A stretch of 44,903 nt of DNA, from NCBI GenBank assembly GCA_011191875.1, contig DUFC01000034.1, forward strand, positions 64,847-109,749, written 5' to 3'. A model generated the notes under the pieces. That model was not told the origin of the DNA, searched no databases, and was given only the letters and a program-made list of their open reading frames with translations. The DNA comes from Dehalococcoidia bacterium. Lineage in GTDB: Bacteria; Chloroflexota; Dehalococcoidia; Dehalococcoidales; W498. The position numbers were made by a program, and so were the translations under genes. Each line of letters begins with the position of its first letter. Positions within the stretch are counted from its first letter, which is position 1. Positions 23,842 to 31,511 of the stretch are shown piece after piece.

Positions 23842-25416
23842 ATGAATGTTTTAATTACCGACCCTGTTTCTGAAGAAGGAATAGATATTCTACGTAGTCA
23901 CGCTCAGGTAGATATTAAGTTAGGGCTGAAGCCAGAGGAACTCTTACCCATAATTGGCGACTATGAGGCGCTGGTAGTACGCAGTCAGACTCAGGTCACA
24001 GCCAAGATAATAGAAGCTGGGGAAAAGCTACAGGTCATCGCCCGAGCCGGTGCTGGTATAGATAATATTGATGTGGAAGAGGCAACTCAACGAGGCATTG
24101 TAGTGGTCAATGCTCCCACTGGTAACACCATCGCCGCCGCCGAGCATACCATTGCTCTTATGCTTTCCTTAGCCCGCCACATCCCTCAAGCTAATGCTGT
24201 GCTCAAATCAGGAGTGTGGCGACGTGGTGATTTCATGGGCACTGAGATCAGAAACAAAACATTAGGTATATTAGGCTTAGGCAATGTAGGCTCAGAGGTA
24301 GCCAGACGTGCCCGTGGACTGGAAATGAAACTTATCGCTCATGACCCTTTCATTTCTGTTGACCATGCCCGTAACTTACAAGTAAAGCTTGTCTCCTTAA
24401 AACAGTTACTCAAAGAATCCGACTTTATCACCATTCATATCCCACGAACTGAATCAACCAAGGGATTAATCGGTACTAAAGAGCTAGCTTCAGTTAAACC
24501 AAGTGTTCATATCATTAACTGCGCCAGGGGCGGACTAATTGATGAAGAAGCACTGGCTAAAGCAGTGAAAGAGAAAAGGGTAGCCGGTGCTGCTATTGAT
24601 GTCTTCTCCACCGAACCAGCTACAGAGAGCGTCTTCTTTGAAGACGATAACATCATTGTTACCCCCCATTTAGGAGCTTCCACTAGCGAAGCCCAAGCTA
24701 TGGCAGCTAGAGATGTAGCCGAGCAAATTATTGAAATATTTAATGGACAGCCAGCCAAACACTCAGTTAATGCTCCCCTCATTCCGGCTGAAACTCTATC
24801 TGTGCTGGCACCCTTCATGAAGCTAGCTTCCACAGTAGGTAAGCTAACCAGCCAGTTAGCTGATGGGCAAATGAATGCAATCCAGATTAAATATGATGGC
24901 GAGATTTCTAACTATGATACTAATGCTCTTAAGGCAGCCGTTCTAGGAGGATTGCTTGAGGATATAAGTGAGGAACGGGTTAACCTTATCAACGCCGGTA
25001 TAGTCGCCGCCCAGCGCGGTCTGACAGTAGTAGAACAGAAGGAAGCTACTTGCGAAAACTATGCCAGTCTCATCACTGTAGAGGTTACTACCAGCACTGG
25101 GATTACTGCTGTCGCCGGTACGGTAATCCGTGGAGAATCACATATTGTTCGGGTCAATAACTACTGGATTGATATCGTACCTACCGGAGCCTACTTCCTG
25201 CTTAGTGACCACAAAGACCGCCCCGGGATTCTTGGAGCTGTAGGTAAGATAACCGGTGATGCCGATATAAATATTAGCTCTATGCATGTAAGTCGCCTCA
25301 CGCTCAGAGGGCAAGCCCTAATGATACTCGCTTTAGACGAACCCTTACCTGAAGACCAGCGCCAAAAAATCCAATCCATCCCCGATGTCCACACTGCTAA
25401 GCTGGTAAGACTGTAA
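23842..25416 (+). CDS. serA: D-3-phosphoglycerate dehydrogenase
   Basis: The 524-residue protein oxidises 3-phosphoglycerate to phosphohydroxypyruvate, the first step of serine synthesis. Its catalytic and NAD domains span 1 to about 310, with GLGNVG as the dinucleotide loop, NCARGGLIDE and the TPHLGASTSEAQ active-site histidine segment. An intervening allosteric substrate-binding domain follows, and an ACT domain occupies about 450-524 (DRPGILGAVGKITG), as in the long, serine-regulated class. It pairs with the adjacent aminotransferase. No phosphoserine phosphatase gene lies nearby. Confidence 0.95.
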   Translation: MNVLITDPVSEEGIDILRSHAQVDIKLGLKPEELLPIIGDYEALVVRSQTQVTAKIIEAGEKLQVIARAGAGIDNIDVEEATQRGIVVVNAPTGNTIAAAEHTIALMLSLARHIPQANAVLKSGVWRRGDFMGTEIRNKTLGILGLGNVGSEVARRARGLEMKLIAHDPFISVDHARNLQVKLVSLKQLLKESDFITIHIPRTESTKGLIGTKELASVKPSVHIINCARGGLIDEEALAKAVKEKRVAGAAIDVFSTEPATESVFFEDDNIIVTPHLGASTSEAQAMAARDVAEQIIEIFNGQPAKHSVNAPLIPAETLSVLAPFMKLASTVGKLTSQLADGQMNAIQIKYDGEISNYDTNALKAAVLGGLLEDISEERVNLINAGIVAAQRGLTVVEQKEATCENYASLITVEVTTSTGITAVAGTVIRGESHIVRVNNYWIDIVPTGAYFLLSDHKDRPGILGAVGKITGDADINISSMHVSRLTLRGQALMILALDEPLPEDQRQKIQSIPDVHTAKLVRL

Positions 25417-25509
25417 GAAGAGAATCTCCGGGAAAGCCACTGACCACAAGAGGACTCATATCAGTTTTATTGAAGGATAGTATTTCCTCTTCTATTCATA
25501 AGGAAGGAA

Positions 25510-25538
25510 TTGCCACCCCAGTATATATAACGTATAAT
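25510..25538 (+). promoter_or_regulatory. Promoter of pyrD
   Basis: TTGCCA at 25510-25515, a 17-base spacer, and a perfect TATAAT at 25533-25538. Transcription would begin about 25545, which argues against an ATG at 25544 and for the start at 25574. Confidence 0.72.
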
Positions 25539-25573
25539 TTAATATGGCACTAGCTTACCACAAGGAGCCATTT

Positions 25574-26512
25574 ATGAATTTATCAATTCAACTTGCCCCC
25601 AAGAATCAACACGGCTTACTGCTAGCTAACCCGGTGATGACAGCCTCTGGTACCTTTGGCTATGGCACAGAGTATAACCATGTGTTTGATATTCAAAAGC
25701 TAGGGGCTATAGTATGCAAAGGAACCACTCTCGAATCTAGAGATGGTAACCCTCAGCCCAGACTGGCTGAGACACCTTCTGGCGTGCTCAACTCAATTGG
25801 ATTACAGAATATAGGGGTTAATGCCTTAATTAAAGAAAAGGCGCCGCTTTGGGCAAGCTGGCGGGTGCCAGTTATCGTCAATATTGCCGGCGAAACCATT
25901 AACGAATACGCCAAGATAGCTAATAAGCTGGATGGAGTAGCCGGAATTAGTGCCGTTGAAGTAAACATAAGTTGCCCCAATATTAAAGCTGGTGGGGCTG
26001 AGTTTGGGACCAATCCCAAATCAGCCGCCGAAGTAACCACCGCTGTTAGAGCAGCTACTTCTCTTCCGGTATTGGTCAAGTTAACCCCAAACACCAGTGA
26101 TATAGCTGAGGTGGCTATAGCGGTGGCTGAAGCTGGTGCCGATGCTATATCCTTAATCAACACCCTGAAGGCTATGGTCATTGACATTACCAAACGCCGA
26201 CCCCTACTGGGCAGCATAACCGGAGGTTTATCTGGACCAGCAATTAAACCAGTGGCATTATATATGGTATATGAGGTAGCCGGTGCCGTGGAGTTACCAA
26301 TCATTGGTTGCGGTGGCATCACTACCGCTATCGATGCTGTAGAGTTCATCATGGCTGGAGCCAGTGCTATCCAGGTAGGTACTACTAGCTTCACCAACCC
26401 TCGTGCCCCACTTGATGTTCTAGAAGGAATAGAGGAATTCATGAAGCAAGAGGGGATAAACAACCTAACTGACCTTATTGGCACTACCCGGCGCTTAGAC
26501 TCTACAACATAG
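25574..26512 (+). CDS. pyrD: Dihydroorotate dehydrogenase, class 1
   Basis: This 312-residue FMN enzyme oxidises dihydroorotate to orotate in pyrimidine synthesis. Visible features are NPVMTASGTFGYG, the substrate loop NSIGLQNIG, EVNISCPN with the class 1 catalytic cysteine, VKLTPNT and the FMN phosphate region IGCGGI...GASAIQVGT. A catalytic Cys rather than Ser marks class 1. Its closest resemblance is to the 1B (NAD-linked) branch, which needs the PyrK partner, but no pyrK lies in this window. ATG 25574 follows AAGGAG at eight bases; an upstream in-frame ATG at 25544 coincides with the predicted transcription start. Confidence 0.93.
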   Translation: MNLSIQLAPKNQHGLLLANPVMTASGTFGYGTEYNHVFDIQKLGAIVCKGTTLESRDGNPQPRLAETPSGVLNSIGLQNIGVNALIKEKAPLWASWRVPVIVNIAGETINEYAKIANKLDGVAGISAVEVNISCPNIKAGGAEFGTNPKSAAEVTTAVRAATSLPVLVKLTPNTSDIAEVAIAVAEAGADAISLINTLKAMVIDITKRRPLLGSITGGLSGPAIKPVALYMVYEVAGAVELPIIGCGGITTAIDAVEFIMAGASAIQVGTTSFTNPRAPLDVLEGIEEFMKQEGINNLTDLIGTTRRLDSTT

Positions 26513-26577
26513 CCAATAATTGAGAGCCAACAACTTAGTTTACGCGCTGGACTGAACCTCCGCTTTCCCAAATTCAC

Positions 26578-26610
26578 CCCATTGATTGGGCACAAAGCCC
26601 GCTCAATGGG
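26578..26610. terminator. Hairpin between convergent pyrD and DUF502 genes
   Basis: CCCATTGA (26578-26585) pairs with TCAATGGG (26603-26610), and inside it GGGC (26588-26591) pairs with GCCC (26597-26600). It lies between two convergent genes and could end transcription from both sides, though neither side has a T-run. Confidence 0.5.
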
Positions 26611-26632
26611 TGTCGAGAGTCAACATACACCA

Positions 26633-27271
26633 TCACTTGATTTTTGCCGACAACCTCTCTGTTATCCCCTTGGGCGACACTTTGCCAGCGGATACGACCA
26701 TTTTCAAGGCGTCATCGACTGGTATATCGGTCCGGATAACTTCCTCCTGCCTCACTATCTGTAAGAAGCCCGATGTTGGATTAGGGGAAGTTGGTATGAA
26801 AATGTTGAGTTGTGTCTCTCCAGTTCCAGCCCGTGATTCGTTGGTGATAAAACCTATAGTCCATATACCCTTTCTAGGAAACTCCACCAGCACCGTTTGT
26901 ATAAAGCCGGTCTTATCGGATGAGGAGAAACTGTTCACTATTTCTTTGATACTCCTATAGAGTGGCCGCACCACAGGCACTTTTGCCAACAGGGATTCAC
27001 CATAACGAATCAGCCTCTTGCCTCCAATATTCCCGGCTACGACTCCAACCAGGTAAATCAACACTATCGTTATGCCAAAGCCTATACCTGGAACTGGGCG
27101 ACCAAATATGAACTGGATTAGAGGTTGTAGAATATTATCAATGGTAGTAAAAATCCAGACCAGTATCAATATAGTGGCACCGATGGGCACCACGACGAGA
27201 AAGCCAGTGAAGAATTGCCTTCTTAAGTTCTTGCATAGCCAACTCCAAAATATCCGAAATGTATGTTTCAT
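26633..27271 (-). CDS. DUF502 family membrane protein
   Basis: The 212-residue protein has two hydrophobic segments (about 18-42, FFTGFLVVVPIGATILILVW, and 62-85) followed by a soluble part. GKRLIRYGESLLAKVPVVRP and LYRSIKEIVNSF are the conserved DUF502 core, then LVEFPRKGIWTIGFIT and VFIPTSPNPTSG-like FIPTSPNPTSGF. The family is widespread in bacteria and its function is not established. I use the second ATG (27271), because AGGAGG lies eight bases before it, rather than ATG 27289. It is transcribed alone, convergent with pyrD. Confidence 0.87.
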   Translation of the reverse strand: MKHTFRIFWSWLCKNLRRQFFTGFLVVVPIGATILILVWIFTTIDNILQPLIQFIFGRPVPGIGFGITIVLIYLVGVVAGNIGGKRLIRYGESLLAKVPVVRPLYRSIKEIVNSFSSSDKTGFIQTVLVEFPRKGIWTIGFITNESRAGTGETQLNIFIPTSPNPTSGFLQIVRQEEVIRTDIPVDDALKMVVSAGKVSPKGITERLSAKIK

Positions 27272-27495
27272 CTCGCTCAACCTCCTCATTTCTTTAACTG
27301 TATTACAATTTAAATGTTAACTCCGTGCTCATTCTAGCACTATATATTGTTGGCAGCCACTGTACACATTCGGCATAGAATCGAAGAATAGTCTAAAAAT
27401 GAAGGGATAAACGACAAAGTAGAAAAGTTACTTCAACTCTTCTATGAACGATTTAACGAAGTAGGCAACCTGTGTTCAAGCCTGTACTACACTGA

Positions 27496-28080
27496 CTATT
27501 CGCCCGGAGACTCTTCCACCAGCTTCTGTCCAGCAAGAAAGGCTTGATTTAGGGCGTCGGGGTGTTTATTGATGGCTCCTTTTTCATCCACTCCAGGGAA
27601 TAGTAAGTCACCAGCGTAGGTGACATTAAGGCAGTTAAATAAGCTCTTTACTATAACTATTGATGGCTCAAACAGGTTCGCAAAGTTTCTACCACCAACC
27701 GAGATAAACAACCCGTTTCTGTCTCGCTGGTTGCCCAGTGGTGGTATTTCTAGCACATATTTACGTGCCCATAATGCCTGGCAGCGGTCAATCATTGCTT
27801 TAGCCTGAGCTGTTACCCCCATGAATTGAATAGGAGAGGCTATAACTATTCGGTCAGCCTCCTCTAGTTCCCGATAAATGGTCTGCATGTCATCCTCTAT
27901 CCGGCACTTACCTTTCTCCAGACAGGCATCACAGTGCTGGCAGGGGGTAATCTTAAGGTCATTAAGTACAATAGCTTTGACCTCAGCCCCTCTACTGGCG
28001 GCGCCTCTTAAAATCTCAGCTAGTAGCAGGTCAGTGTTACCACCCCGCCGTGGGCTACCAGCAATACCGATAACCTTCAA
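27496..28080 (-). CDS. Iron-sulfur flavoprotein / NADPH-dependent FMN reductase family
   Basis: The 194-residue protein has a flavodoxin-like fold with the FMN phosphate loop GSPRRGGNTDLLL at residues 8-20 and a compact cysteine cluster at Cys47, 50, 53 and 59 (CQHCDACLEKGKC), as in archaeal and clostridial iron-sulfur flavoproteins that bind a 4Fe-4S cluster beside FMN. ASPIQFMGVTAQAKAMIDR is the family's second FMN segment. Such proteins pass electrons in anaerobes and may help against oxidative stress; the partner is unknown. Its start overlaps the ybeY stop by four bases, so they are co-transcribed. Confidence 0.87.
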   Translation of the reverse strand: MKVIGIAGSPRRGGNTDLLLAEILRGAASRGAEVKAIVLNDLKITPCQHCDACLEKGKCRIEDDMQTIYRELEEADRIVIASPIQFMGVTAQAKAMIDRCQALWARKYVLEIPPLGNQRDRNGLFISVGGRNFANLFEPSIVIVKSLFNCLNVTYAGDLLFPGVDEKGAINKHPDALNQAFLAGQKLVEESPGE

Positions 28081-28559
28081 CTTGTTCCCTCCTCAATATA
28101 ACTTAGACACTCCGCCTCCCTGGCCGACATCCGTTGCTTTGGCTCGGCCTTATCATCCTCGTATCCCAAGAGATGAAGCACACCATGAATAATGAGAATG
28201 GTTATTTCCCTTTTTATAGAGTGCTGATGTTCCTCAGCCTGTATAACTGCTTGAGGGTAAGAAATAATCACTTCACCAAGATGCAACACCCCATCAGGAG
28301 GTATAACAAAAGTAGGGGAATCTGCCCCAACTTCTCCCTCAGCCGGCAGCATAGAAAAGGCGAGTACATCGGTAGGCTCATCCCTACCTAAGTAGCTTTG
28401 ATTCAACTGCTGCACTCTTTCCTGACTGGCAATAACCAGACCCAACTCCACTCTAGAGCTAATACCGTGGGCAACAAGGACTTGCCCAGCAACACTTTGT
28501 AGCCAGCTCTCCTCAAGGTTTCCCTTAATATCTTTGTCAATTAAAACACTGATTTCCAT
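28077..28559 (-). CDS. ybeY: Endoribonuclease YbeY (rRNA maturation factor), altered metal motif
   Basis: The 160-residue protein matches the YbeY/UPF0054 family, which takes part in 16S rRNA 3'-end processing and ribosome quality control. LNQSYLGRDEPTDVLAFSM and GEVIISYPQA are characteristic. The zinc motif normally reads H-G-x-L-H-L-x-G-Y-D-H; here it is HGVLHLLGYED, with His125 and His129 kept but the third histidine replaced by Asp135. Asp can also bind zinc, so activity is not ruled out. I start at ATG 28559, where the family begins; an ATG at 28607 would add 16 unrelated residues. It overlaps the flavoprotein gene downstream. Confidence 0.88.
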   Translation of the reverse strand: MEISVLIDKDIKGNLEESWLQSVAGQVLVAHGISSRVELGLVIASQERVQQLNQSYLGRDEPTDVLAFSMLPAEGEVGADSPTFVIPPDGVLHLGEVIISYPQAVIQAEEHQHSIKREITILIIHGVLHLLGYEDDKAEPKQRMSAREAECLSYIEEGTS

Positions 28560-28617
28560 TTGTGCCACCCCATCATAGCACAGCGAAAGTGAGCCCTCAA
28601 ATAACATTATCTATCAA

Positions 28618-28669
28618 CCCCGTTAGGCTCTACCCTTAAGGGCTTTAGCCAAGAGGGAAATCTAACGGG
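28618..28669 (-). promoter_or_regulatory. Structured leader candidate upstream of ybeY
   Basis: CCCGTTAG (28619-28626) pairs with CTAACGGG (28662-28669). Inside lie CTCT/AGAG, GGC-TTTA-GCC and the self-complementary CCCTTAAGGG, which together could fold as a branched, three-way-junction-like RNA of about 52 bases. On the minus strand it sits within 60 bases of the ybeY start. No known riboswitch class was recognised. Confidence 0.4.
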
Positions 28670-28693
28670 TTTAATGAGTAATCTCCAAATAGT

Positions 28694-28722
28694 TTGAGCA
28701 AAATAAAGGGTTGTGATATAGT
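28694..28722 (+). promoter_or_regulatory. Promoter of tRNA-Ser
   Basis: TTGAGC at 28694-28699, a 17-base spacer, and TATAGT at 28717-28722, about 43 bases before the tRNA. An alternative TATACT lies closer (about 28737). Confidence 0.5.
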
Positions 28723-28764
28723 AAATATATATAAAATATACTATTATTAGCTCCACAGAATTGA

Positions 28765-28856
28765 GGAGGGGTCGCATAGTGGTCTAGTGCGGGCGCCTGC
28801 TAAGCGCTTACCTTGAGAAATCGGGGTCGTGGGTTCGAATCCCACCCCCTCCGCCA
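28765..28856 (+). tRNA. tRNA-Ser (anticodon GCT), CCA encoded
   Basis: Acceptor GGAGGGG/CCCCTCC with discriminator G, anticodon stem GGCGC/GCGCT around loop CTGCTAA (anticodon GCT), a long class II variable arm (ttaccttgagaaatcgggg), and T-arm GTGGG-TTCGAAT-CCCAC. The 3' CCA is present at 28854-28856. It reads AGC and AGT codons. Confidence 0.95.
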
Positions 28857-28915
28857 TATATTAAGTAATATATCCCTCAACAAGAGTATATTTTTAATAC
28901 CCAAGAGTAAAAGCT

Positions 28916-30178
28916 ATGTCTCAGTATTATATCTGGACTATAGGTTGCCAAATGAATAAGGCTGAATCAGAGCGGCTTGGCAGCTACCTTGAGCAGCTAG
29001 GATACCAAGCAACAGCTACCGCTGAGGAAGCTGACCTCATCGTGCTTAATAGCTGCGTTGTGCGTCAGAGTGCTGAAAACCGCGTCATTAACAAGCTCAA
29101 TGCGCTTAAATCACTGCAAATGTCAAATCCCGGTATAACCATTGCTCTGACTGGCTGTTTGGTAAACTCTAATATTAACCAGCTTCGGGAAAATTTCCCT
29201 TATGTTGACTACTTCTTCAAGCCCGGAGACTACCCACCATGGATAGAAAAACAAGACAAAGTAGGGATAATCTTACCCCGGCACCCCTCACTCAGCACCT
29301 TTGTTACTATCATACAGGGATGTGATAACTTCTGCTCCTATTGCATTGTCCCTTACCGTCGTGGTCAAGAAAGGAGCCGTCCGCTAGCCGAAATAGTAAT
29401 TGAGGTTAAAGAGCTAGTCCGTCGCGGAGTAAAAGAGGTTACCTTACTGGGACAAAATGTGGATTCCTACGGACACGACCTACCCAATAAACCAGACCTA
29501 GCCGACTTACTCAAAGAGCTAAATACCATAAATGGCTTAGCCCGGATACGCTTCCTGACTAACCACCCTAAGGACATGAGCTCCAAGCTCATCGAGGCAA
29601 TAGCTTATCTGGATAAGGTCTGTGAGCTAATTTGCCTCCCTGTCCAGTCAGGTGATAATGATATCCTGAAAGTTATGAGAAGAGACTATACAGTTGAGCA
29701 CTACCGCCAGCTTGTTGAACAAATACGTAATAAAATAGCCGGTGTAGCCCTGAGCACCGATGTTATTGTCGGCTTTCCCTCAGAAAGCCCTCACCAGTTC
29801 CAGCAAACAGTTAACTTACTCTCCGAGCTAAGGTTTGATACCGTCCATGTAGCTGCCTATTCGCCAAGACCCGGTACCATAGCCTCAAGTGTATTTGAGG
29901 ATAATATCCCACTGGCTGAGAAAAGGGAGCGACTCCACAAGATTGAGCAACTCCAAGAGAGCATTGCTACTGAAATTAATGCTCAGTTATTAGGCAAAAC
30001 GGTTGAAGTCTTGGTAGAGGGTAAGAAAGGAGGTAAGTGGCAAGGTCGCACACGAGATGGTAAACTGGTATTCTTTAGTGACAATAATGATTACCTAGGA
30101 CACCTGGTGAAAATCAGGATTGAGAAGACAAGTCCCTGGTCACTACAGGGCAAGTTTGAATTAAATAGTATCAATTAA
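28916..30178 (+). CDS. miaB: tRNA-2-methylthio-N6-dimethylallyladenosine synthase (MiaB)
   Basis: The 420-residue methylthiotransferase has an N-terminal MTTase domain (TIGCQMNKAESERLGSYL, with further cysteines in LNSCVVRQSAENR and LTGCL for the auxiliary cluster). A radical SAM domain follows with Cys136, Cys140 and Cys143 (CDNFCSYC) and IVPYRRGQERSRP, and a C-terminal TRAM domain from about 355. It adds the 2-methylthio group to i6A37 of tRNAs reading codons that start with U. The QMN opening and ERSRP sequence favour MiaB over RimO and MtaB. It is 15 bases from yajC and probably co-transcribed. Confidence 0.9.
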   Translation: MSQYYIWTIGCQMNKAESERLGSYLEQLGYQATATAEEADLIVLNSCVVRQSAENRVINKLNALKSLQMSNPGITIALTGCLVNSNINQLRENFPYVDYFFKPGDYPPWIEKQDKVGIILPRHPSLSTFVTIIQGCDNFCSYCIVPYRRGQERSRPLAEIVIEVKELVRRGVKEVTLLGQNVDSYGHDLPNKPDLADLLKELNTINGLARIRFLTNHPKDMSSKLIEAIAYLDKVCELICLPVQSGDNDILKVMRRDYTVEHYRQLVEQIRNKIAGVALSTDVIVGFPSESPHQFQQTVNLLSELRFDTVHVAAYSPRPGTIASSVFEDNIPLAEKRERLHKIEQLQESIATEINAQLLGKTVEVLVEGKKGGKWQGRTRDGKLVFFSDNNDYLGHLVKIRIEKTSPWSLQGKFELNSIN

Positions 30179-30193
30179 ATTTAAGGAGGTGAA

Positions 30194-30550
30194 ATGGAAA
30201 AGATTAGGATTCTAAAATTAGGGCTAATAATGGGATTGCTTATCAGTATAGTGTCTATAGTTGGCTGTGTCCCAGCCGAAGGTGAACAAGGAACTAGCAC
30301 AATCTATATGATTGTTTTCCTGGCACTGCTTTTCGCCTTGATGTATTTCCTCATGATTAGACCACAGCGTAAGAGACAGAAGGAACACCAACAACTGATA
30401 GAGGAACTGAAAAAGGGAGATAGGGTAATAACTGCTGGCGGCATCTACGGAGTGATTGAAAGCACCAGCGAGGATAGCCTAGTTATAAAAGTAGAATCAG
30501 GAGCGACAATGAGAGTGGCTCGAAATAGTGTAGCTCTCAAACGGGAGTGA
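30194..30550 (+). CDS. yajC: Preprotein translocase subunit YajC with an unusual lipobox-like N-terminus
   Basis: The 118-residue protein has the YajC hallmark: one transmembrane helix (about 38-56, MIVFLALLFALMYFLMIRPQ) followed by RPQRKRQKEH and the small beta domain (GDRVITAGGIYGVI). YajC associates with SecDF in protein export. Unusually, the first 25 residues form a separate hydrophobic stretch ending ISIVSIVGCVPAEG, which looks like a lipoprotein signal with Cys25 as the lipid site. Ordinary YajC begins just before its single helix. A GGAGGTGAA ribosome-binding site precedes the ATG. secD-secF lie far away at 39910-42389. Confidence 0.87.
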   Translation: MEKIRILKLGLIMGLLISIVSIVGCVPAEGEQGTSTIYMIVFLALLFALMYFLMIRPQRKRQKEHQQLIEELKKGDRVITAGGIYGVIESTSEDSLVIKVESGATMRVARNSVALKRE

Positions 30551-30569
30551 TATAAGTCTGGTGGCATAA

Positions 30570-31511
30570 GTGAACAATTTCAAACAACTAAAGGAAAGGA
30601 TAGCCAGGTTAAAGGAGGAGCTTGGAGCGGTTATTGTTGCTCATAACTATCAGCGAGCCGAGGTTCAGGATATAGCCGACTTCGTTGGTGACTCCTTGGA
30701 GTTATCACGTCAGTGCACTGAGGTAGATGCTAAGACAATTGTCTTCTGTGGTGTTCGGTTTATGGCTGAAACCGCCGCTATTCTCAACCCTCACTGCACT
30801 GTTTTACTATCAGAAGGCAATGCTGGCTGCCCGCTGGCAGATATGATTAATATTAATGAGCTAAGAGCGTGGAAGCAAAGATGCTCTGGGGCATCGGTTG
30901 TATGCTATATCAACTCATCAGCCGAAATTAAAGCTGAAAGCGATATTTGCTGCACCTCAGCTAATGGTGTCCAGATTGTAGACTCAATACCTAGTAACGA
31001 TATACTCTTTATCCCCGACCTGAATCTAGGACACTACATTTCAACAAAGACAAAAAAGAATATAATCCTCTATCCCGGCTTCTGTTATGTTCACCATCGG
31101 CTTAAGCCTGAACAAGTCAAGCTGGCCAGGAAGCTCCACCCTGAGGCTCAAGTATTAGTCCATCCTGAGTGCCCCCCTGAAGTAATAGCTCTGGCTGATG
31201 CTGCCCTTAGCACCTCACAGACGCTTCGCTTTGTAAAGGCAAGCTCGCATCAAAGCTTTATTATCGGCACCGAGGAAGGACTCCTTCATCGCCTACACCT
31301 TGATAATCCCGATAAATCCTTCTACCTAATATCAAACGGTCAAATCTGCATTGATATGAAGAAAACGACCCTAGAAACAATAGTTCAGACGATGGAGTTA
31401 AAGCAGAACATAGTAACCATCCCTGAGGAGGTAAGACTGAAGGTAAAACAGGCGGTTGACCGGATGCTGGCTGTTAGTTATGAGGTTAAAGCCACCGAGG
31501 TAGCTAAATGA
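30570..31511 (+). CDS. nadA: Quinolinate synthase A
   Basis: The 313-residue enzyme condenses iminoaspartate with dihydroxyacetone phosphate to quinolinate, using a 4Fe-4S cluster. It carries VAHNYQRAEVQDIADFVGDS, the cluster cysteine segments NAGCPLADM, HPECPPEV and QICIDMKKTTLE (usually CPNMKxTTLE), and VCYINSSAEIKAESDICCTS. The third cluster sequence has Ile-Asp instead of Pro-Asn, a mild departure. It starts with GTG 30570. It is the first gene of nadA-nadB-nadC and overlaps nadB by four bases (ATGA). Confidence 0.94.
   Translation: MNNFKQLKERIARLKEELGAVIVAHNYQRAEVQDIADFVGDSLELSRQCTEVDAKTIVFCGVRFMAETAAILNPHCTVLLSEGNAGCPLADMININELRAWKQRCSGASVVCYINSSAEIKAESDICCTSANGVQIVDSIPSNDILFIPDLNLGHYISTKTKKNIILYPGFCYVHHRLKPEQVKLARKLHPEAQVLVHPECPPEVIALADAALSTSQTLRFVKASSHQSFIIGTEEGLLHRLHLDNPDKSFYLISNGQICIDMKKTTLETIVQTMELKQNIVTIPEEVRLKVKQAVDRMLAVSYEVKATEVAK

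Noticed and set aside
25753-26595. 280-codon minus-strand open frame
   Set aside because: It lies antisense across pyrD, is rich in Ser/Thr/Ile as expected of a shadow frame, and has no ribosome-binding site.
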